Positions 1 to 13,209 of a stretch of DNA of 64,000 nt are shown one piece after another (position 1 is the stretch's first letter; each line of letters opens with the position of its first letter). The position numbers and the translations under genes were made by a program. The DNA lies in assembly GCA_964036275.1 (NCBI GenBank), contig OZ038440.1:620001-684000 (forward strand). The letters are read 5' to 3'. The stretch is from Litoditis marina. Its lineage: Eukaryota > Nematoda > Chromadorea > Rhabditida > Rhabditidae. The notes beneath the pieces were generated by a model that saw only the letters and a program-made list of their open reading frames with translations, had not been told where the DNA came from and ran no database searches.

Positions 1-489
1 GAATATTCTGCGAGGAACATGCTTTTGTTTGATGTATTCGTCATGTTTCTTCCGCTAGCCTCGTCATTTTCGGCGCCGTTCTAAATAAAGAATAGTTTTT
101 ATTTCCACCCAACCAGACGGCTGGTGCACTTTTTCTATCCTGCCACTCATCTTTCGAAACTTTCCAGTTATGTGAAAAACCACATTGTGTAATAAAACTT
201 TCAAAACTTTGTAAATTTTTCTCTTCAAATCCACTAGCTCTAAAACGATTGCAAATTTTTCATAGATCCACTTCCTACTTTCCATAAGCCCCGAACACAA
301 TATTATCGTGTTTTTAGTCGAACTAAAAACAAGAATATGGTAACATTCCGATCGCTGATCGCTTATTTGACATTCACGGCAATTGATCATAACCAGTACA
401 CGATTAACAGACATATTTGGACTCTGGTTTTTGAATAATGACAGACTATTACACTAATTGAAACATTCTTCAACCTACCATTGTTTCAG

Positions 490-1279
490 ATCAAGTCCAA
501 GCCAGCAAGCCCTGTCTCGCACAAATCTACGAAGAGAGGAAAAAGCAGAGACAAAGGTAATTGCATTCTCATTTTGTAAATACTTCTCTGATATTCAAAT
601 TCAAATGTTACTACAACTACAAACTTCTAACTAATCTAGAAGCCTCAACTGTTCCAGCTTCAAAATTACTGTAAAGGTCATAAGCAGGAACTAAAACTAT
701 GAGCTCTGACTTCCATTATTAAAATAAAAACTCAGTCTGTCCACTTTTTCTCCCCAAAGCCCGACAAACATTTTGACAAACGACCCGGAAGTAGTCGAAG
801 GTACTCCATTCACCCTTCCAGACAATCAGTCAAAGTGACCGACTGATGTGCTCTTTTTTCTAATGGGAGGGTCTGCCAATTGGCAACACATCTATTTAGT
901 ACTCGAACTAACCCTAAATTGACTATATTAACTACACGCTACTACACGAATCCATATAAACAACCCTAAAGAACACAAGTACATGTGTACATAGCTAAAT
1001 GTGCATCATATAAGGTGTAGACTGTAGAATCAAAAACAGTTGGACCAAACTACAAACACAGCGGGATAGCATGATACACACCGTATAGACTCGCTTCGGA
1101 AACACCAAAACCAATAAAAGTATATACACAGCAAAAAGCTGAATCATACCGTATACTTTCTCTAATCCCTCTTTTGCAGATCGTCTCTCTCCTCCCATCT
1201 GTCGCATGTTGAGCCGATGCCAACCATAGAAGAAGAGGACGAGGATATGTTCATCTACGAGGAGTGTGAGACGTGCTGA
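490..1279 (+). CDS. 3' exons of an unrecognised gene (partial, 5' end outside window)
   Basis: Three possible terminal exons, 490-556, 760-800 and 1180-1279, have AG/GT borders and join in phase (1-0, 0-2, 2-stop). They encode a hydrophilic Ser/Arg/Lys-rich stretch followed by an acidic tail. The last residues read EEEDEDMFIYEECETC before TGA at 1277-1279. An AATAAA signal at 1467-1472 would give a 3' UTR of about 200 bases, which supports a real gene end. I do not recognise the family and the upstream exons are not in the window. The short charged tail could be a phospho-regulated or partner-binding C-terminus, but that is only a guess. Sequence composition alone would not support these exons; the in-phase joins and polyA signal are the main evidence. 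Confidence 0.4.
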
Positions 1280-4259
1280 CCCCCGCGGGAGCCTCTCATG
1301 ACCCTCCCATTCACCCGGCGGGTGAAGCTCATCGGGTATCCCGAGGAGCCCCCTCCTCACCCCATTTCCCAGTTAGCACTTGTAGTGCCACCTTTCAATC
1401 GGGTACATTCTTCATGTTAAATGTTGTTGTCATTCACGGGTACATGTGTGTACATTGCAAATATATAATAAATATGTTTTATCTAACTATCTATTGTACT
1501 ATTACAACATCACAACGATACAACTTTACAGAGATAACTTGCACTTATGATCGTGAATAATGAGCACAACCCATATATAGAAACCTGTGCAAAAGTGTTA
1601 AAACGTCAAATCGACTTACGGGGGCGAACATAAAACAACCTATCAAAATCGGAATCCTCAATTAATGTTACAGTGAAAGTACATATTCAACTGGGCAAAT
1701 ACTATAAGCAAAACACTGGACTAGTTCAGTTCAGAGAGGCTTTCTCGAATAAATATTTCATTGCAGTCTGCAGCTATTCTTAACTAGTGAAAACAGCCCC
1801 GGGGCTACATTATTGCATGGCACAAGGTTACGATTGCTATATACTTTTATTTGTGCAAAGGTGAACAGCTGCAGAACTACAACACGCCAGCACATGTGTG
1901 TGAGAAAACAATAAGAGAAGGCAGCAAAAAACAGACTATGCCACACAAACATAACTACGGCCAACCATGGATAGGGGACGGGAATGGAGGGAAGAGACAC
2001 TGCTACCGAGCCTGTAAAACAACTAGTAAACGATTGAAAGTGGAGAGAACAAGCCAACCTACCAAATTTTATTTCTACACCTCAACTTGTTAGGAATCTG
2101 AAATTCCAATACCACTGGAACGTAAAATACCTTTTATACTAGACATCTTTGGAAATGAAAGAAAACCAACATAACAATGATAGGTTGTGATGTGACCTAC
2201 TTAATAACCCCCTCCTTCCAAAAGATGTTATTCGTGCGTTGAAGTGGTCCGCATAATTTTCCCATATTAAAATTCATGGCATTGTTCAGCGGGCCATCAA
2301 AAGTCATGTGCTTCTTCAGCTGATATGACATGTACTGTTGCAATAGAAAAGTCTCCAATTGGGCGCCATCCATAGATTATTCCAATCTTTCTTTGTTCTG
2401 TTGCACCCGACTGGGAATAGGGCAACAAAAGATGGTTATCTAGAGCACTGGTGTTTCGAATTAAGACGGTCAATCACGACAAAATTCAAAGATGAAACAT
2501 TCAACAGACTACTATCGGTTTAGTATTGATTACACATAAACTAGGGGAGATCCGGTTTAGCGTGAACGAAATACACTTATCGCTTCTTTCTTTTTTAAAT
2601 TTCATCAAATGAAAAGTTCCAAGATGAAACGATGAAGAAATAGAACGATCGCACTCTAACTATTTTGAGATATCCCCAACTAAGCACGCGGTAGAGCAAA
2701 ATTGACACCTTCACTAAATTACCACATCACCACATACCAAAAATATCACTGTAGACGATTTTAGTTACCTTGCCCGGTTGCATTTTAAAGAAACCAATAG
2801 TTTTCTACAAAAGCAACCGGTTTGCTTTTTGTTGCAGGCAAATTGGTCGCATGTGTAGTAAATCGCACCAAAATCCCTCCCTTTGCTCAATTTTGAAAGG
2901 ACCAGAGTTCTTTTTGCTCGATAGACAAGTTTACCGTGTTTTTATAGGGGAATAACAACCTTTCTTCCATTCATTCGGCTAGTTGAACAGATAAATTGGT
3001 CAGTGACGAAAGCACTTGGAACACCCATTATACAACCACAGACCCCACTTTACATAACAGAACTCAACTGATCTCCAACACAATTACTCACTATTCACTA
3101 CTTACGCACGGGAGAAAAACAGCCAATTACAATGAAGCGGGAGTTTCTCTGAAGTAGCCTGCATTTTCTATGTAAAATTCGTCAGAAAAAACACCATTTT
3201 GCAGCTAACTGAGAATTTCGCTAATCTCAAATTTTGGTCAACTTGCCCAAACAGTCAGAACAAATTCATTAAACAGTGTTCTCTGTCAACAATTTGGTAC
3301 AAACAAAACTGTTGACTATTTTGAGAAACCAATTTATGTGTGCCTATTTGATCGCCTGTGAGGACAAACAGCAAAAAAGTGACGCGAGCAGACACGTGCT
3401 TCTGACTCCCGAAAACAGACTTGGAGGGAAAGGGACCACTCAGGGGTCAGAGTATTATGGTGGGAACCATGCGGGGACTAAGCCGAATTACTCCTTGTAA
3501 TCCTGCTACGTACTCTTCTCATTGTTCAATCAGTAAACAAGAGACGTATACTAACACACAGTGAACTTTGACCAATTAAGCGTTGAAAGCACTTGTAGAA
3601 CAATAAAATACAGCTTTCCAGACTGTCACCAAAGCGTATAGCAACAATTGTTGAGAGAATGCCCTACTTAACTTTTCTAGAGCAGAAAACGTCTGTATTC
3701 TCCATATTACTGATATGATATGTTCTACATTACTTATTCTTATCGCGACAGAGGCAAGCTAAATGTTGCCAACCAATATATTACGAAATCAAAACACCAT
3801 CAGCAAATCTCCAAACACGCCTCCTTTATTTTCCATTGATAATTTCACAAATAACAAATCACCATTTCGGAAGATCTGTTCTATAATGGGAAGGCCGGTG
3901 CACTACGACTTGATAGGCACTTTTTTCGCTAAAATGTAAATAGCGCCTGCGGTCATAAAACAGATGTATTGACGGAAAACACGAGATGTGCTATGTAAAC
4001 AGTACGCCACCATCACGTGCAGACAGTAAACCCCACAGAAACACATTAAACGGAGTGAAAAAACGAAAAGAAGACCAATGTGGGTGATCATTCAGAAATT
4101 CTCTAGAAAATGACAGGTTCGAATAGAGAATTACATTCTATATACAAGTAACAACTTACGACAATATGCGCGATATTCTCATTCGAAAAATATATGGTCA
4201 GGTTAGAGATTAGTACAAAACTTCCAAATAATCAATCTAAGACAAACATACCTCAGATC
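1280..4259. other. Spacer: 3' UTR then AT-rich DNA with no supported gene
   Basis: 1280 to about 1490 is the probable 3' UTR of the upstream gene, with AATAAA at 1467-1472. From there to the LAMTOR2 stop I see only short open frames without splice or family support, and no RNA gene. The DNA is AT-rich with scattered homopolymers. Confidence 0.5.
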
Positions 4260-5643
4260 TCAAGCGTTCTTGCTGACAGACGACAGTGGCGCGTCGAGGT
4301 AGGCGGCGAGCGCGTGCAGTTTGGCCCGCACCAGGCCCAGTTGCGCGTCTTTCGTCGCCTGGAATGAAAGAACTGATGCCAACCAACTACAAGACAAAAA
4401 TATCGTATTGGAACTGAAGACAGGTTTTAGAAACGCTTTTATTATGACATCAATCAGTCACATCGAAATGGAAGCTAAAATAAAATAGGACGAAAAATCT
4501 TGAAAAATTGGCATCAATCTCTCTCTCTCTCTCTATCTCGACGGTTCACTTTTCTCTCATTCTATTTCCCTCGTTTCACCTTCTCTCCTTATCTCTCGTT
4601 CTCTCTCTCTCTTTCTCTCGCCTCCCCGCTTACCTTCAATGCGAGAAGCATATTAGACACCCGTGTGCACACCAGCATTCCGTCTTCACAAGAGATGATG
4701 GTTTCCTTCAAGTCATCTCGTGCTACTGTAAATATACTAGTATCACTCGTAATGGCAAACTAGTAACTGTGTAGGTTCTGGTCGGTTCCAGCTGGTTTTT
4801 CAGGTGAAAATGAACAATAAGAAAACAATGACAATGAAGCTGTAACTGTCCAAAGGAAAAGCCAAGCACTAATCTAGATAGCAAAAGTACTCCCCTACCC
4901 CTTTCTCTCTCTTCTTCAAAATTGAGACGTTCAAGTTGACATTCATATAACTATAGCTCTATAGCATACAGTCACAACAGGCTGGACTCACTCCAAAAAA
5001 CCGGGACCGCCCTGAACATTTCGATCCGCTACCCCCATCGCATCGCATTGCACGTAAAACGAAAATTTTAATAAAATTTCAAAATTCAAAACTACTGGGG
5101 CCCCCTTTTATGGCAAAAAGGTCCGGGCCCACCGGCTAATGCGAGGCATGGTGAGTATATGAACTATAGTATGAACGTTGAAATGAAAATGAAAAGATTT
5201 GCACCAGCCACTACTAACCTGGTCTATCGAACGATTCCCAGATATTGGAAATGAGGGCGGCCGATACATTTGCATCTGATTTGCCGTCCTTGTATCCACT
5301 GTACGCGAGAAGAAGACCTGAACGTAGCGGACTATCTTCCAATGTTTAGATATAACTATAAATTATTTTTCCAAAAGCTGGCACGATATCTTGAAAGTTA
5401 AAGGTCGACTGTCCACTCCACAATGACTGGTACTAAAGCACACTGGCTGGTTCCAACTATACGAACCAGACGCTATGTGTAAGCCCATTCCTTAAATAAA
5501 GTGAAAAATTAATAACAAACTATGTCATACATTAATTCGTGTCAAGTTTAAAAACTACCTTCTCTGTTGAAGAGTAGCGCCCCGGTGACCTCAGCCGTAT
5601 TCACCTGACCCAGAACTTCTACCAAAGCCTTGTGACGAAGCAT
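4260..5643 (-). CDS. LAMTOR2: Ragulator complex protein LAMTOR2 (p14, roadblock fold)
   Basis: LAMTOR2 is a Ragulator subunit that pairs with LAMTOR3 on late endosomes and lysosomes and helps tether Rag GTPases for mTORC1 and MAPK signalling. Four exons, 5643-5559, 5317-5219, 4725-4634 and 4358-4260, join in phase to 124 residues; the human protein has 125. The start MLRHKALVEVLGQVNTAEVT, the motif LLLAYSGY, the segment SALISNIW-like (AALISNIWESFDR) and the tail YLDAPLSSVSKNA all align with human LAMTOR2 along its whole length. The loop between strand and helix after DR is a few residues shorter than in human. The ATG lies 1 base after a splice acceptor (ttccag), so the mRNA 5' end is probably made by trans-splicing. 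The gene starts only 278 bp after the RPB9 stop on the same strand. Confidence 0.95.
4517..4538. repeat. CT-rich microsatellite in LAMTOR2 intron 3
   Basis: A short CT dinucleotide run, followed by more CT-rich DNA up to about 4620, lies just downstream of exon 3 and produces long spurious Ser/Leu open frames. Confidence 0.8.
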
Positions 5644-5921
5644 TCTGGAACCAAAGATAACTGACCTGTGCGCGAAGAAAACCTTGTTCGTTAATACGTC
5701 AATGGTATAACATTAAACATGAATAAATAATATCGAATAGAACGATAAATCAACAAAAAAACACAAACATTGGTCCGAAAGAACATTTAATGTAACAAAT
5801 GAAATAGCAAAACCGTGTACAACATAATTGAGGATCTGTGACAAGGAACAAAAACAACAATGAGGGGATAACATTATACTTCGTGAAGAATAATGGGGAA
5901 ATAGTTGAGAGGGTGGAGAAT

Positions 5922-7544
5922 CTATTCCGTCCATCGATGACCACAGCTGCCGTCCATACACACGTAGTATAAACGCATTTCCTCCTGAAATCAGACGTGA
6001 AATACTTCTTATTTTGATATTCCTTCATGCTCATTTTTGCCCGAATTGATTGACACATGATCTTTTCAGGGTAATGTTAGTTTCCGCGATTCGCGAAGAA
6101 AATACACATCTTTGGTGATAAATAGTTACGCAGACGCACCATTTTTGACACTTTTTCCCCCCGATTAGAATTTCACATATACCTAAGAGAAGGTCGGTCG
6201 ATAGCCAATTTCACGAGGACCCGGTTTCATGGAAAGCGCATAATTAATCATGTAACCTAGTTACGAATACGATCCAGCAATACATCTTTTAAAGGATCTG
6301 GATTTTGAAAGAAATACGCGGTTACGAATTGGTTGAAAAACGGTTTCAACTATCAAACAAATGCATCGCAAATGATACTACGCTAGCGTTTAGAGAACTT
6401 TGATTACCCGCAAAGGAGTATATAAAAAAGTGACAAAACGAGAAATAAAGTATAAAACATACATCGGCTCGTCTGGTTTGTGCCTGGAAGAAAACGGCCA
6501 AATTGTGGCCACATTTGGGGCAGGGATGGTCCTCTGTTTTGGGCAGAGTTGGGTCATGCACTACATCCGCACAGATCTGCGTCAGTTCACTGAAAGCAAC
6601 AAGATAAGTACAGGCGACCAACTTTAACTCTCAAAAAGCTTCTATAGCCTTCCTATCATCAGAAGTACAATCGCATAGTGAATTGGTTAGTTTTTACGTC
6701 TAGACCGATTTTGTTATCGAAAAACCAATCGTTAAACGTCTCGCATTGAACACATAACCATCCATTTCTGTGTCCAAATGAACTATTCTAATTCCGTCCA
6801 AATGAACTATTCTAATTCCGAAAAAAGCAACGAAACAACTCACTCGACTTCGTGCATCAACTTGTTCACGTAGATACACGGATTTTCTGCCAACTGTTTG
6901 TGTTCACAATTTCTGAAATGAATGAAGATACAGTAACAGCATTGCGTATCCATGACAGTACCTTTTAGCGGTATCTATTAGGCTATCGTGATGTAAAAAA
7001 ACGGCCATATTGTGGCCACGTTTGGGGCAGTTTTGGGATCATGGATTTACTTGCACCTTCTCTTTGAAATTGCCCGCCAGATGCACAAACAACGATTTAT
7101 CACCGGTAGAATGACCGACTCGTATTATTCAGTTGCGCCACGGCTCGAAGAGACAATTTTTTTTGAAACCATGTCTTTTTGTTTGAATGTGTATAATCTA
7201 ATTCACATTCAAAACACCTCGACGTGAAAACTATCCATGTGAACAATGAAGTTACCTGCAAGCGTACATCAGCTGCCGGTTGTCCTTATCTTCGCGGGGA
7301 TACAACATGTTATTACTGAAATGAGTATTGTGACTGAAACCGGACACGGAAAGGGTTGAACTTAACTAACTTCTATCAGATACCGCAAATCGCAAAACTA
7401 GACTGGTGTCACTGTTACATTAAACGCTTCTAATTAGTTATTCAGCCTGTTTTCCAATTGGATAAACTATATGCGTGTCACTATTACTTAATAAACTAAC
7501 CATTCGGGGCAGAACCGAATTCCGACGAATCCTTGATTGCTCAT
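5922..7544 (-). CDS. POLR2I: DNA-directed RNA polymerase II subunit RPB9
   Basis: RPB9 is a small two-zinc-ribbon subunit of nuclear RNA polymerase II that affects start-site choice, proofreading and TFIIS-dependent cleavage. Five exons, 7544-7501, 7315-7256, 6912-6844, 6589-6463 and 5984-5922, join in phase to 120 residues (human 125). The N-terminal ribbon cysteines are in [17 protein letters not shown] and YACRNCEH. The linker HEVDELTQ is identical to human. The C-terminal ribbon reads [14 protein letters not shown], then MRLYYVC and SCGHRWTE before TAG. The N-terminus lacks the few acidic residues of the human protein. A splice acceptor (ttctag) lies 11 bases upstream of the ATG. An ATTAAA signal on this strand near 5787 could end the mRNA before LAMTOR2 begins. 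Confidence 0.97.
6780..6823. repeat. 22-bp direct tandem duplication in RPB9 intron 3
   Basis: The 22-base unit beginning gtccaaatgaactattctaa occurs twice in a row. It is probably a recent slippage duplication, with no sign of function. Confidence 0.85.
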
Positions 7545-8039
7545 GATGAAATTTCCTAGAAATCATTACCGAAAATGTGGAATCAACTAATATGATACAC
7601 AGTGCACACTATTTTAATTGAAGTAAGTTCAAAGATGAAAACTTTGCATGTAGATCAAACACATTTAAAACATAGAATCATACTATTTATGCATAAACAT
7701 TCTAATTTGTACAGACCAGAAAATATGTATGAAACTATTATATGTACAGTTATTAATCACGTATCACCAACCCTAACATTAGAACGAGGTGTTTAGCACA
7801 AGGCGTAGTACGAATACAAATTATGAGACTATCATGTCATATACCATGTGAACCATTGTTATATAGATTTAGATTATGGAATGAATGAATAATGCATGGC
7901 TAGTCTGGTGCTCTGAAACTCTTATCTGAAAACTCTTAAAGCAGCATCAGGTTAGCCGCCAGATGAAAGTCGTGTGATCAACGGTCATGTAAAGCAACAA
8001 GGAATACAGACTATTACAAGATATACAAGATATTACATG

Positions 8040-11000
8040 TTACTCATCCCAGTCTACCCAACCCTCTTCTTTCTTCTCGCCATCCCCAACCTTCTCATTT
8101 GAATCTTTGGCTCTGGGGGTTAGGGGACCTGTTTCTTCTTCAGACTGCGTTGAAGACACTTCCTGTAAACGAGTGTTAAGTATCTATTGCGATGAAATAA
8201 CTTGAGATCACAGTTATAATTTCCGCTAATCTCTAGGATACCCAACATACCAGAGGCCGTAAGCATGAAAGATCCCGGGCTCGTTTCAGCCCGGGATGGC
8301 CGTCACGGTATGCACTACGCATCCCGCCCGGGTTCATATCCCGGGCGGGATGCAAATTTCATCCCGAGCTATAGAGGTCGGGTTCGGCTCAAATTTTATA
8401 GTTTTTCTTGTTATTGACATATTTTTACAAACATTATCAATGAGAAATGTTCATTTATGAAATAAGTAAGCTAAGTTGTTTCCGTGAACATAAGATTTGG
8501 TTTATTTCGACGATGTTGGAAAAAAATATTATTTATCAAAAACATTCCTATATCATTTTCTAGTTTTCTTTCACAGACCCAGTAGGGTTTTTATAATTTC
8601 ATTTATGCGAATTCCGTAAAACATGTTATACATTGAGAAACACAAAGTCATGATATCCGGATTGTTTTTGATAATATAGTACGATAATATAAGATAAAGA
8701 TAAGAATAATGTAATGCGGAACTCTGATTTAGTTTAAACTATTTGAAAAATACAAAATTTGCTCCTCTCTCGATCACCATGGGCTAACAAAAGTGCATTG
8801 TTTACATGAAAACAGCCCATCCCGACCTCATCCCGCCGGGATCTAACCCAATCCGGCCGGGATGCCTGTGCATACCGATTATCCCAACCCGGGACGGGCT
8901 CGGGTTACATCCCGGCTAGGGATGTTCATGCATATCGCCTCAGATGAATACTATATAAGTAATAGTAAGTAATACTATATAGGAGACGTATATGCCTACG
9001 GAATTCCCTCAACATTTCGCTATTTCGCATAACTCAATCTGATTCTATTTCAGTAGATATCAGAACTAAAAGTAGAAAAGAAATGAGAAATGAAACTATA
9101 TGATGATAAGAGTAATAATTCCAACCTCTACATCGTTCTTTTCGCTGCACACACTCCAGTCATCTGATTTGGCCGGACTAGTTGGTTGTTCGACGACAGC
9201 TAATGAAGAAGTATCCGAGGAGGGAGATTCCTTGTTGATGTCATCATCCGAAGTTTTTTTGGCTGAAAACACTTGTTCAGCAAGGAGAAAGAATAGCAAA
9301 CATACGGGTTAGCGAACTTAACTATTTCATTGAATTGATGATAGTGGATTAACCTTATTAAACAAATCTAACCAAAAAATGAAACATGAAATTATGGATG
9401 GGTTGATTTTTCTATTTCACTGAAGAGATTTTGCTATAGTTATTTTATAAGTGAAAGGGTAATGGAAAACTGCAATCAATGAACATTGCAACCAGGCAGA
9501 CAACTGAACACTGATGATCATGACTCCACCCGGAAAAGAATAAACACAGAACACACCCTTCATTTGCTTCCCATCCGTTTTCACCGTGAGCTGCTGAAGT
9601 GTGAAAGACTCGTTCATTTCCTCATCAACTTCTGCCACTTCCACAGCGAAGAAATATCGGGACCAAAACTGAACAGGATCTACCGAGGAAGGTACCTAAA
9701 CATTAACCATGAATGGATATCTCGTACTTGATCATTTTAAACGTGCAGCCAGTATGAGATAAATTCTACATGTGCATTCTGCCGGTTTAAAACTCACTAG
9801 TTTGGTATAAAGCAGGCGCAAGGGTGGATTATTGGTGAGGAGAAGGTTGATTTCACCATCATATTCCTCCATATTGAAACGGGTCATCCACGAATTGAAA
9901 GCCTATAACATTTACAATATTATACTTATTTTGTTTCAACAAAAAACGAGAACGAAGAACGTCACAACTTAATTGCAACGAGTAATGAGTACTCCATTAC
10001 TATTATTAAAGCAGTCAGTGTCAAATCATATAAAAGTACACGATTAACATAAATTAATATAGATAACTCTAAAGCTTGAATGCACTCAAATCTCAAACTC
10101 ACCATTTCCAGATCTCCCACTTTTCTCGGAAGTTTTACGAAACAAAACCGATAAAAATAAAGATGTAGTTTTGATATCATACTGAAATAAAACGCAAACT
10201 AATAGTAAAATACTAGTATGAAAATCAGTAAAAGATCACCTCTTCATCTTCCGGCAAGTTCAGGAACGTCGCCTCAGACGTTTGTATGTCGTGCAATTTA
10301 GTCTGAAATAGGATAAGTAAGTGAGACCAAACGTACACTAACGTTACAGATACTTGTCTGGGATGGAAGGAACGTGAAAAAATTACTCAGCGTGTTTTCA
10401 AGGGCTTGCTGGGAGAAAAGTGAAAAAAAAAATTCCAAAAATGCCACTCATCTTTTGTTGGTTTATGGTATATGGTTTTAACTTTTACGAGTCCCATTGA
10501 ATGTTTAAACCGATCCGATTCTCCGAAAAATATAATCTCACTTCCCAAAAACATGTATTCTCTCGACAGTTCACACCCAGAATCCGACATGTCGTTGAGA
10601 GGGAATGACTTATTTTACCCACCGGGCTGATTTTCGTTTTCCTGCCTGCGCGCTGTTTGATTGTTTCCGTGAATTCGTCCTCTCCCTGTAATATTTACCA
10701 ATTTCTCGTTTAAAACACTCATTTACACACTCATGTAAAGTTTTTAATTCAATTGATTGAGCTGAACTTGAACATCAAATTACCAAAAGAAGTCGTACAC
10801 GCTACACCTGGTCCAAATACCCAATTGAAGTTTATTCAACCAATTAAACTTTTGAAATACACTGTAAGTTTATTATGCCTGACAACTGAATGAGAAACCA
10901 GCCCAATAAATGGAAAATACTAAAATCCAATCAGAAAAAAGAAGGTTATGTGATTCATATGTGTTTTCACTTAATCATGAAAGCGACCTGCAGCATACCT

Positions 11001-12518
11001 CATATGTCTCTTCCATAGCCAGATTCTTCACAGTATCTGTCACACTATCCACAATAGATTTCATCCAGCCAAAGCCCATCGAAGCGCTTTTCTCGACCTA
11101 TAATAAATGTTGGTTACAATCTAACGTCTCCAACATGTTCCAGTTGTTTGTAGCAGGAACAGTCACGTGTGAGAGGTTGGAATCATAGCAAGTCTCGAAA
11201 TGACGCGGGCGCATGCTATTTCTGACTACTCATGATGCTGTTATCAATATTATAAAATCTTGTTTTTGTGTTTCCGATAGGTATCATTCTCGTTTTCGAG
11301 TTTATAGTATGTTAATTTTTATTCAAAGTATGATTGAAATTAAGAAAGAATGTCAGAAAAATAAGAGATATCAGTACAGGTATCGAAGTGCTTGAAGGGG
11401 ACTGAATGCTTCATAAAAAGAACCAGACTACCAGACAGCTGATGTAAGATTTTCGTCATAAGGATAACAAACAACTGACTTCTTCGGAGCTTTCAACATA
11501 TACAACTCACCGGTTTCTTTTCCTGTTCCGAGTTGGCATCTACTTCTTGTTCGTCCTGTGCATCACCAGGGAGATCGGCCTCCTCCTCTTCTGGCGTCAC
11601 CAACTTCTCGATATATTCTGCCTGCTGCTTGACCACGGACACTGTGCTATCCAACCCTAAACAGGTATGAGTATGATGATAATAGAAATAGTTACATTTT
11701 CCATGCCGTCGCTTCTGTTGACGAAAATGCTACGTATTACCAGATGACTGGTTATATAAATACACGAGATAATAATTTTATGATTAACACATTTAATGAA
11801 AGCACAACAGCAACTATAACCAAATAAGTGCGGCGTTTTTGTTTCGATTTTGGATTTGAAAACTTTATAGACCAACATTTTTTTATAGATCAGTATTTTC
11901 TCATAGGATTTGCTTAAGACGGCGGTATACCCGATAAGTGTAACACTATTGATAAATAAATCCAACCTCCTTTGGCAGCCGTTGTTAATTCTGCGACTTC
12001 CGTCGACATAACATCTTTGAACTCCGAGAGATCCTTTTTCATCATATCGAACGTGTTCATAGTCTGAAATTAGCGGTGATAGGATTTATGGGATTTCCGC
12101 CAATACTACGCTACGATCATACCAGCACACTTGCGCCTCGCGCGTGAAAACTGTTTTTCGAATCTTTCATCATAAATCTCAGTGAACCACCAATAAAGAG
12201 ATGTGAAAGATTTTAGGTGAGGTTTCACCTAATCACCGTTTACATGACTTTGGAGGGTATGTTTTGATATAATTCGGTGACTCTTAGAATGAAGTTTACC
12301 GTATTTTAATCGAAAATGATGGAAATGGGACAAAAATTTACCTTTTGTTTAGCAGAGTTGAGCCACGATGAACCGGTGTTGAACCAGTTTGAAGATCCCG
12401 GGAACAGCTCGGTCGTGGCACCTCCTACGTCCGATTGATTGGATGGAAGAGGGCCAGTATTCTCTTCTGTCTTTCCAGGCTCTTCTGTCACAGTCTTCTC
12501 GGTATCAGGCGAGCTCAT
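8040..12518 (-). CDS. BSDC1: BSD domain-containing protein 1 (BSDC1-like)
   Basis: Ten exons, 12518-12342, 12063-11967, 11656-11511, 11097-10999, 10685-10623, 10302-10240, 9902-9794, 9679-9557, 9262-9126 and 8162-8040, join in phase to about 378 residues. The order of parts matches human BSDC1. An N-terminal segment with WLNSAKQK leads into a helical stretch (MKKDLSEFKDVMSTEVAELT). The BSD domain follows, with FNSWMTRFNMEEYDGEI, LRLLYTKL and the hallmark QFWSRYFF. An acidic disordered tail ends in EEGWVDWDE, like the human EWEDWE end. BSD domains are short three-helix modules also seen in TFIIH p62; the role of BSDC1 itself is poorly known. The exon 7 donor (gttttaaa) is weak but needed for phase. 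The ATG lies 5 bases after a ttcag acceptor. The gene is divergent from DCPS, about 690 bp apart. Confidence 0.9.
8255..8940. mobile_element. GC-end foldback element (CCCGGGATG family) in BSDC1 intron 9
   Basis: Two GC-rich ends flank an AT-rich core of about 420 bp. The left end (8258-8375) and the reverse complement of the right end (8815-8935) share GCATGAA at the border, then CGGTATGCAC and GCATCCCG in the same order, giving imperfect terminal inverted repeats of about 75-120 bp. Both ends are dense in short palindromes such as CCCGGG and CATCCCG. I see no transposase, so this looks like a non-autonomous foldback element. Confidence 0.7.
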
Positions 12519-13209
12519 ACTAGCTGAACAGTTGATCAAATGAAAAAGATAACACACGAAATGGATTGTGAAAAAAAAGTAAAAATGAGGTCGGCTATCC
12601 ATCCATAAGCAATAATGCACGTTTGAAAACTACTTCTATGAACAGAATTGCTTCCTGGAGAAGCGCAAAAGGCATGCAGTCATCATATCAGGTAGAAAAA
12701 GTTTTCAGAGTCAGCTATGAGAATTACACATGCAAGCCGGAAAGATGATATGATACACAAACGTCAATCCGTGAGGAATGGGACTGAGCCATCTAGGCCC
12801 CACAAACATAAATATATACTGCATTAAGAATAGTTAAGAGCAATGGAATTTGATATGAACGAAATCGTGGAAAAAATGAAGCATGATCAATTCACGTAAT
12901 TTTGCGGACCTGAAACATTTACGTATGGCTCTCTAGCTACAGTAGGATTAATTATTCTGTTATTTTTCACGATTTTTCGTTATTAATTTTGTATAAAAAC
13001 CGCTTCTAACTGCTTTTATTCATAATGTTCAGTGGTAGTATTCACGAAACGTGTCGAGGCTACATGTTGCCCTGCACTTTCTCACTCAACGCATGGTTTT
13101 CGGGTCTCCACAAATATAGTCGTGGAAATGTCTCTTTCCTTCTCCTTAATAGATGACTTTGAAGTGATCAATACTTTTTTCTTCGACTATTTAATCAATT
13201 ACTCCAGGT
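12519..13209. promoter_or_regulatory. Shared 5' region between BSDC1 (-) and DCPS (+)
   Basis: The 691 bases between two divergent start codons hold no further open frame of note. Each ATG is preceded within 5 bases by a 3' splice acceptor, so true transcription starts lie further inside this interval or belong to discarded outrons. A bidirectional promoter is plausible; no TATA box or other core motif stands out. Confidence 0.4.

Noticed and set aside
4500..4774. Two overlapping Ser/Leu/Phe-rich frames
   Set aside because: They are produced by the CT-rich microsatellite and the antisense of LAMTOR2 exon 3.
10103..10124. A 22-base micro-exon in BSDC1 (KVGDLEM in one frame)
   Set aside because: With AG and GT borders it is 22 bases and breaks phase, while exons 6 and 7 join directly in phase and match the family without it.
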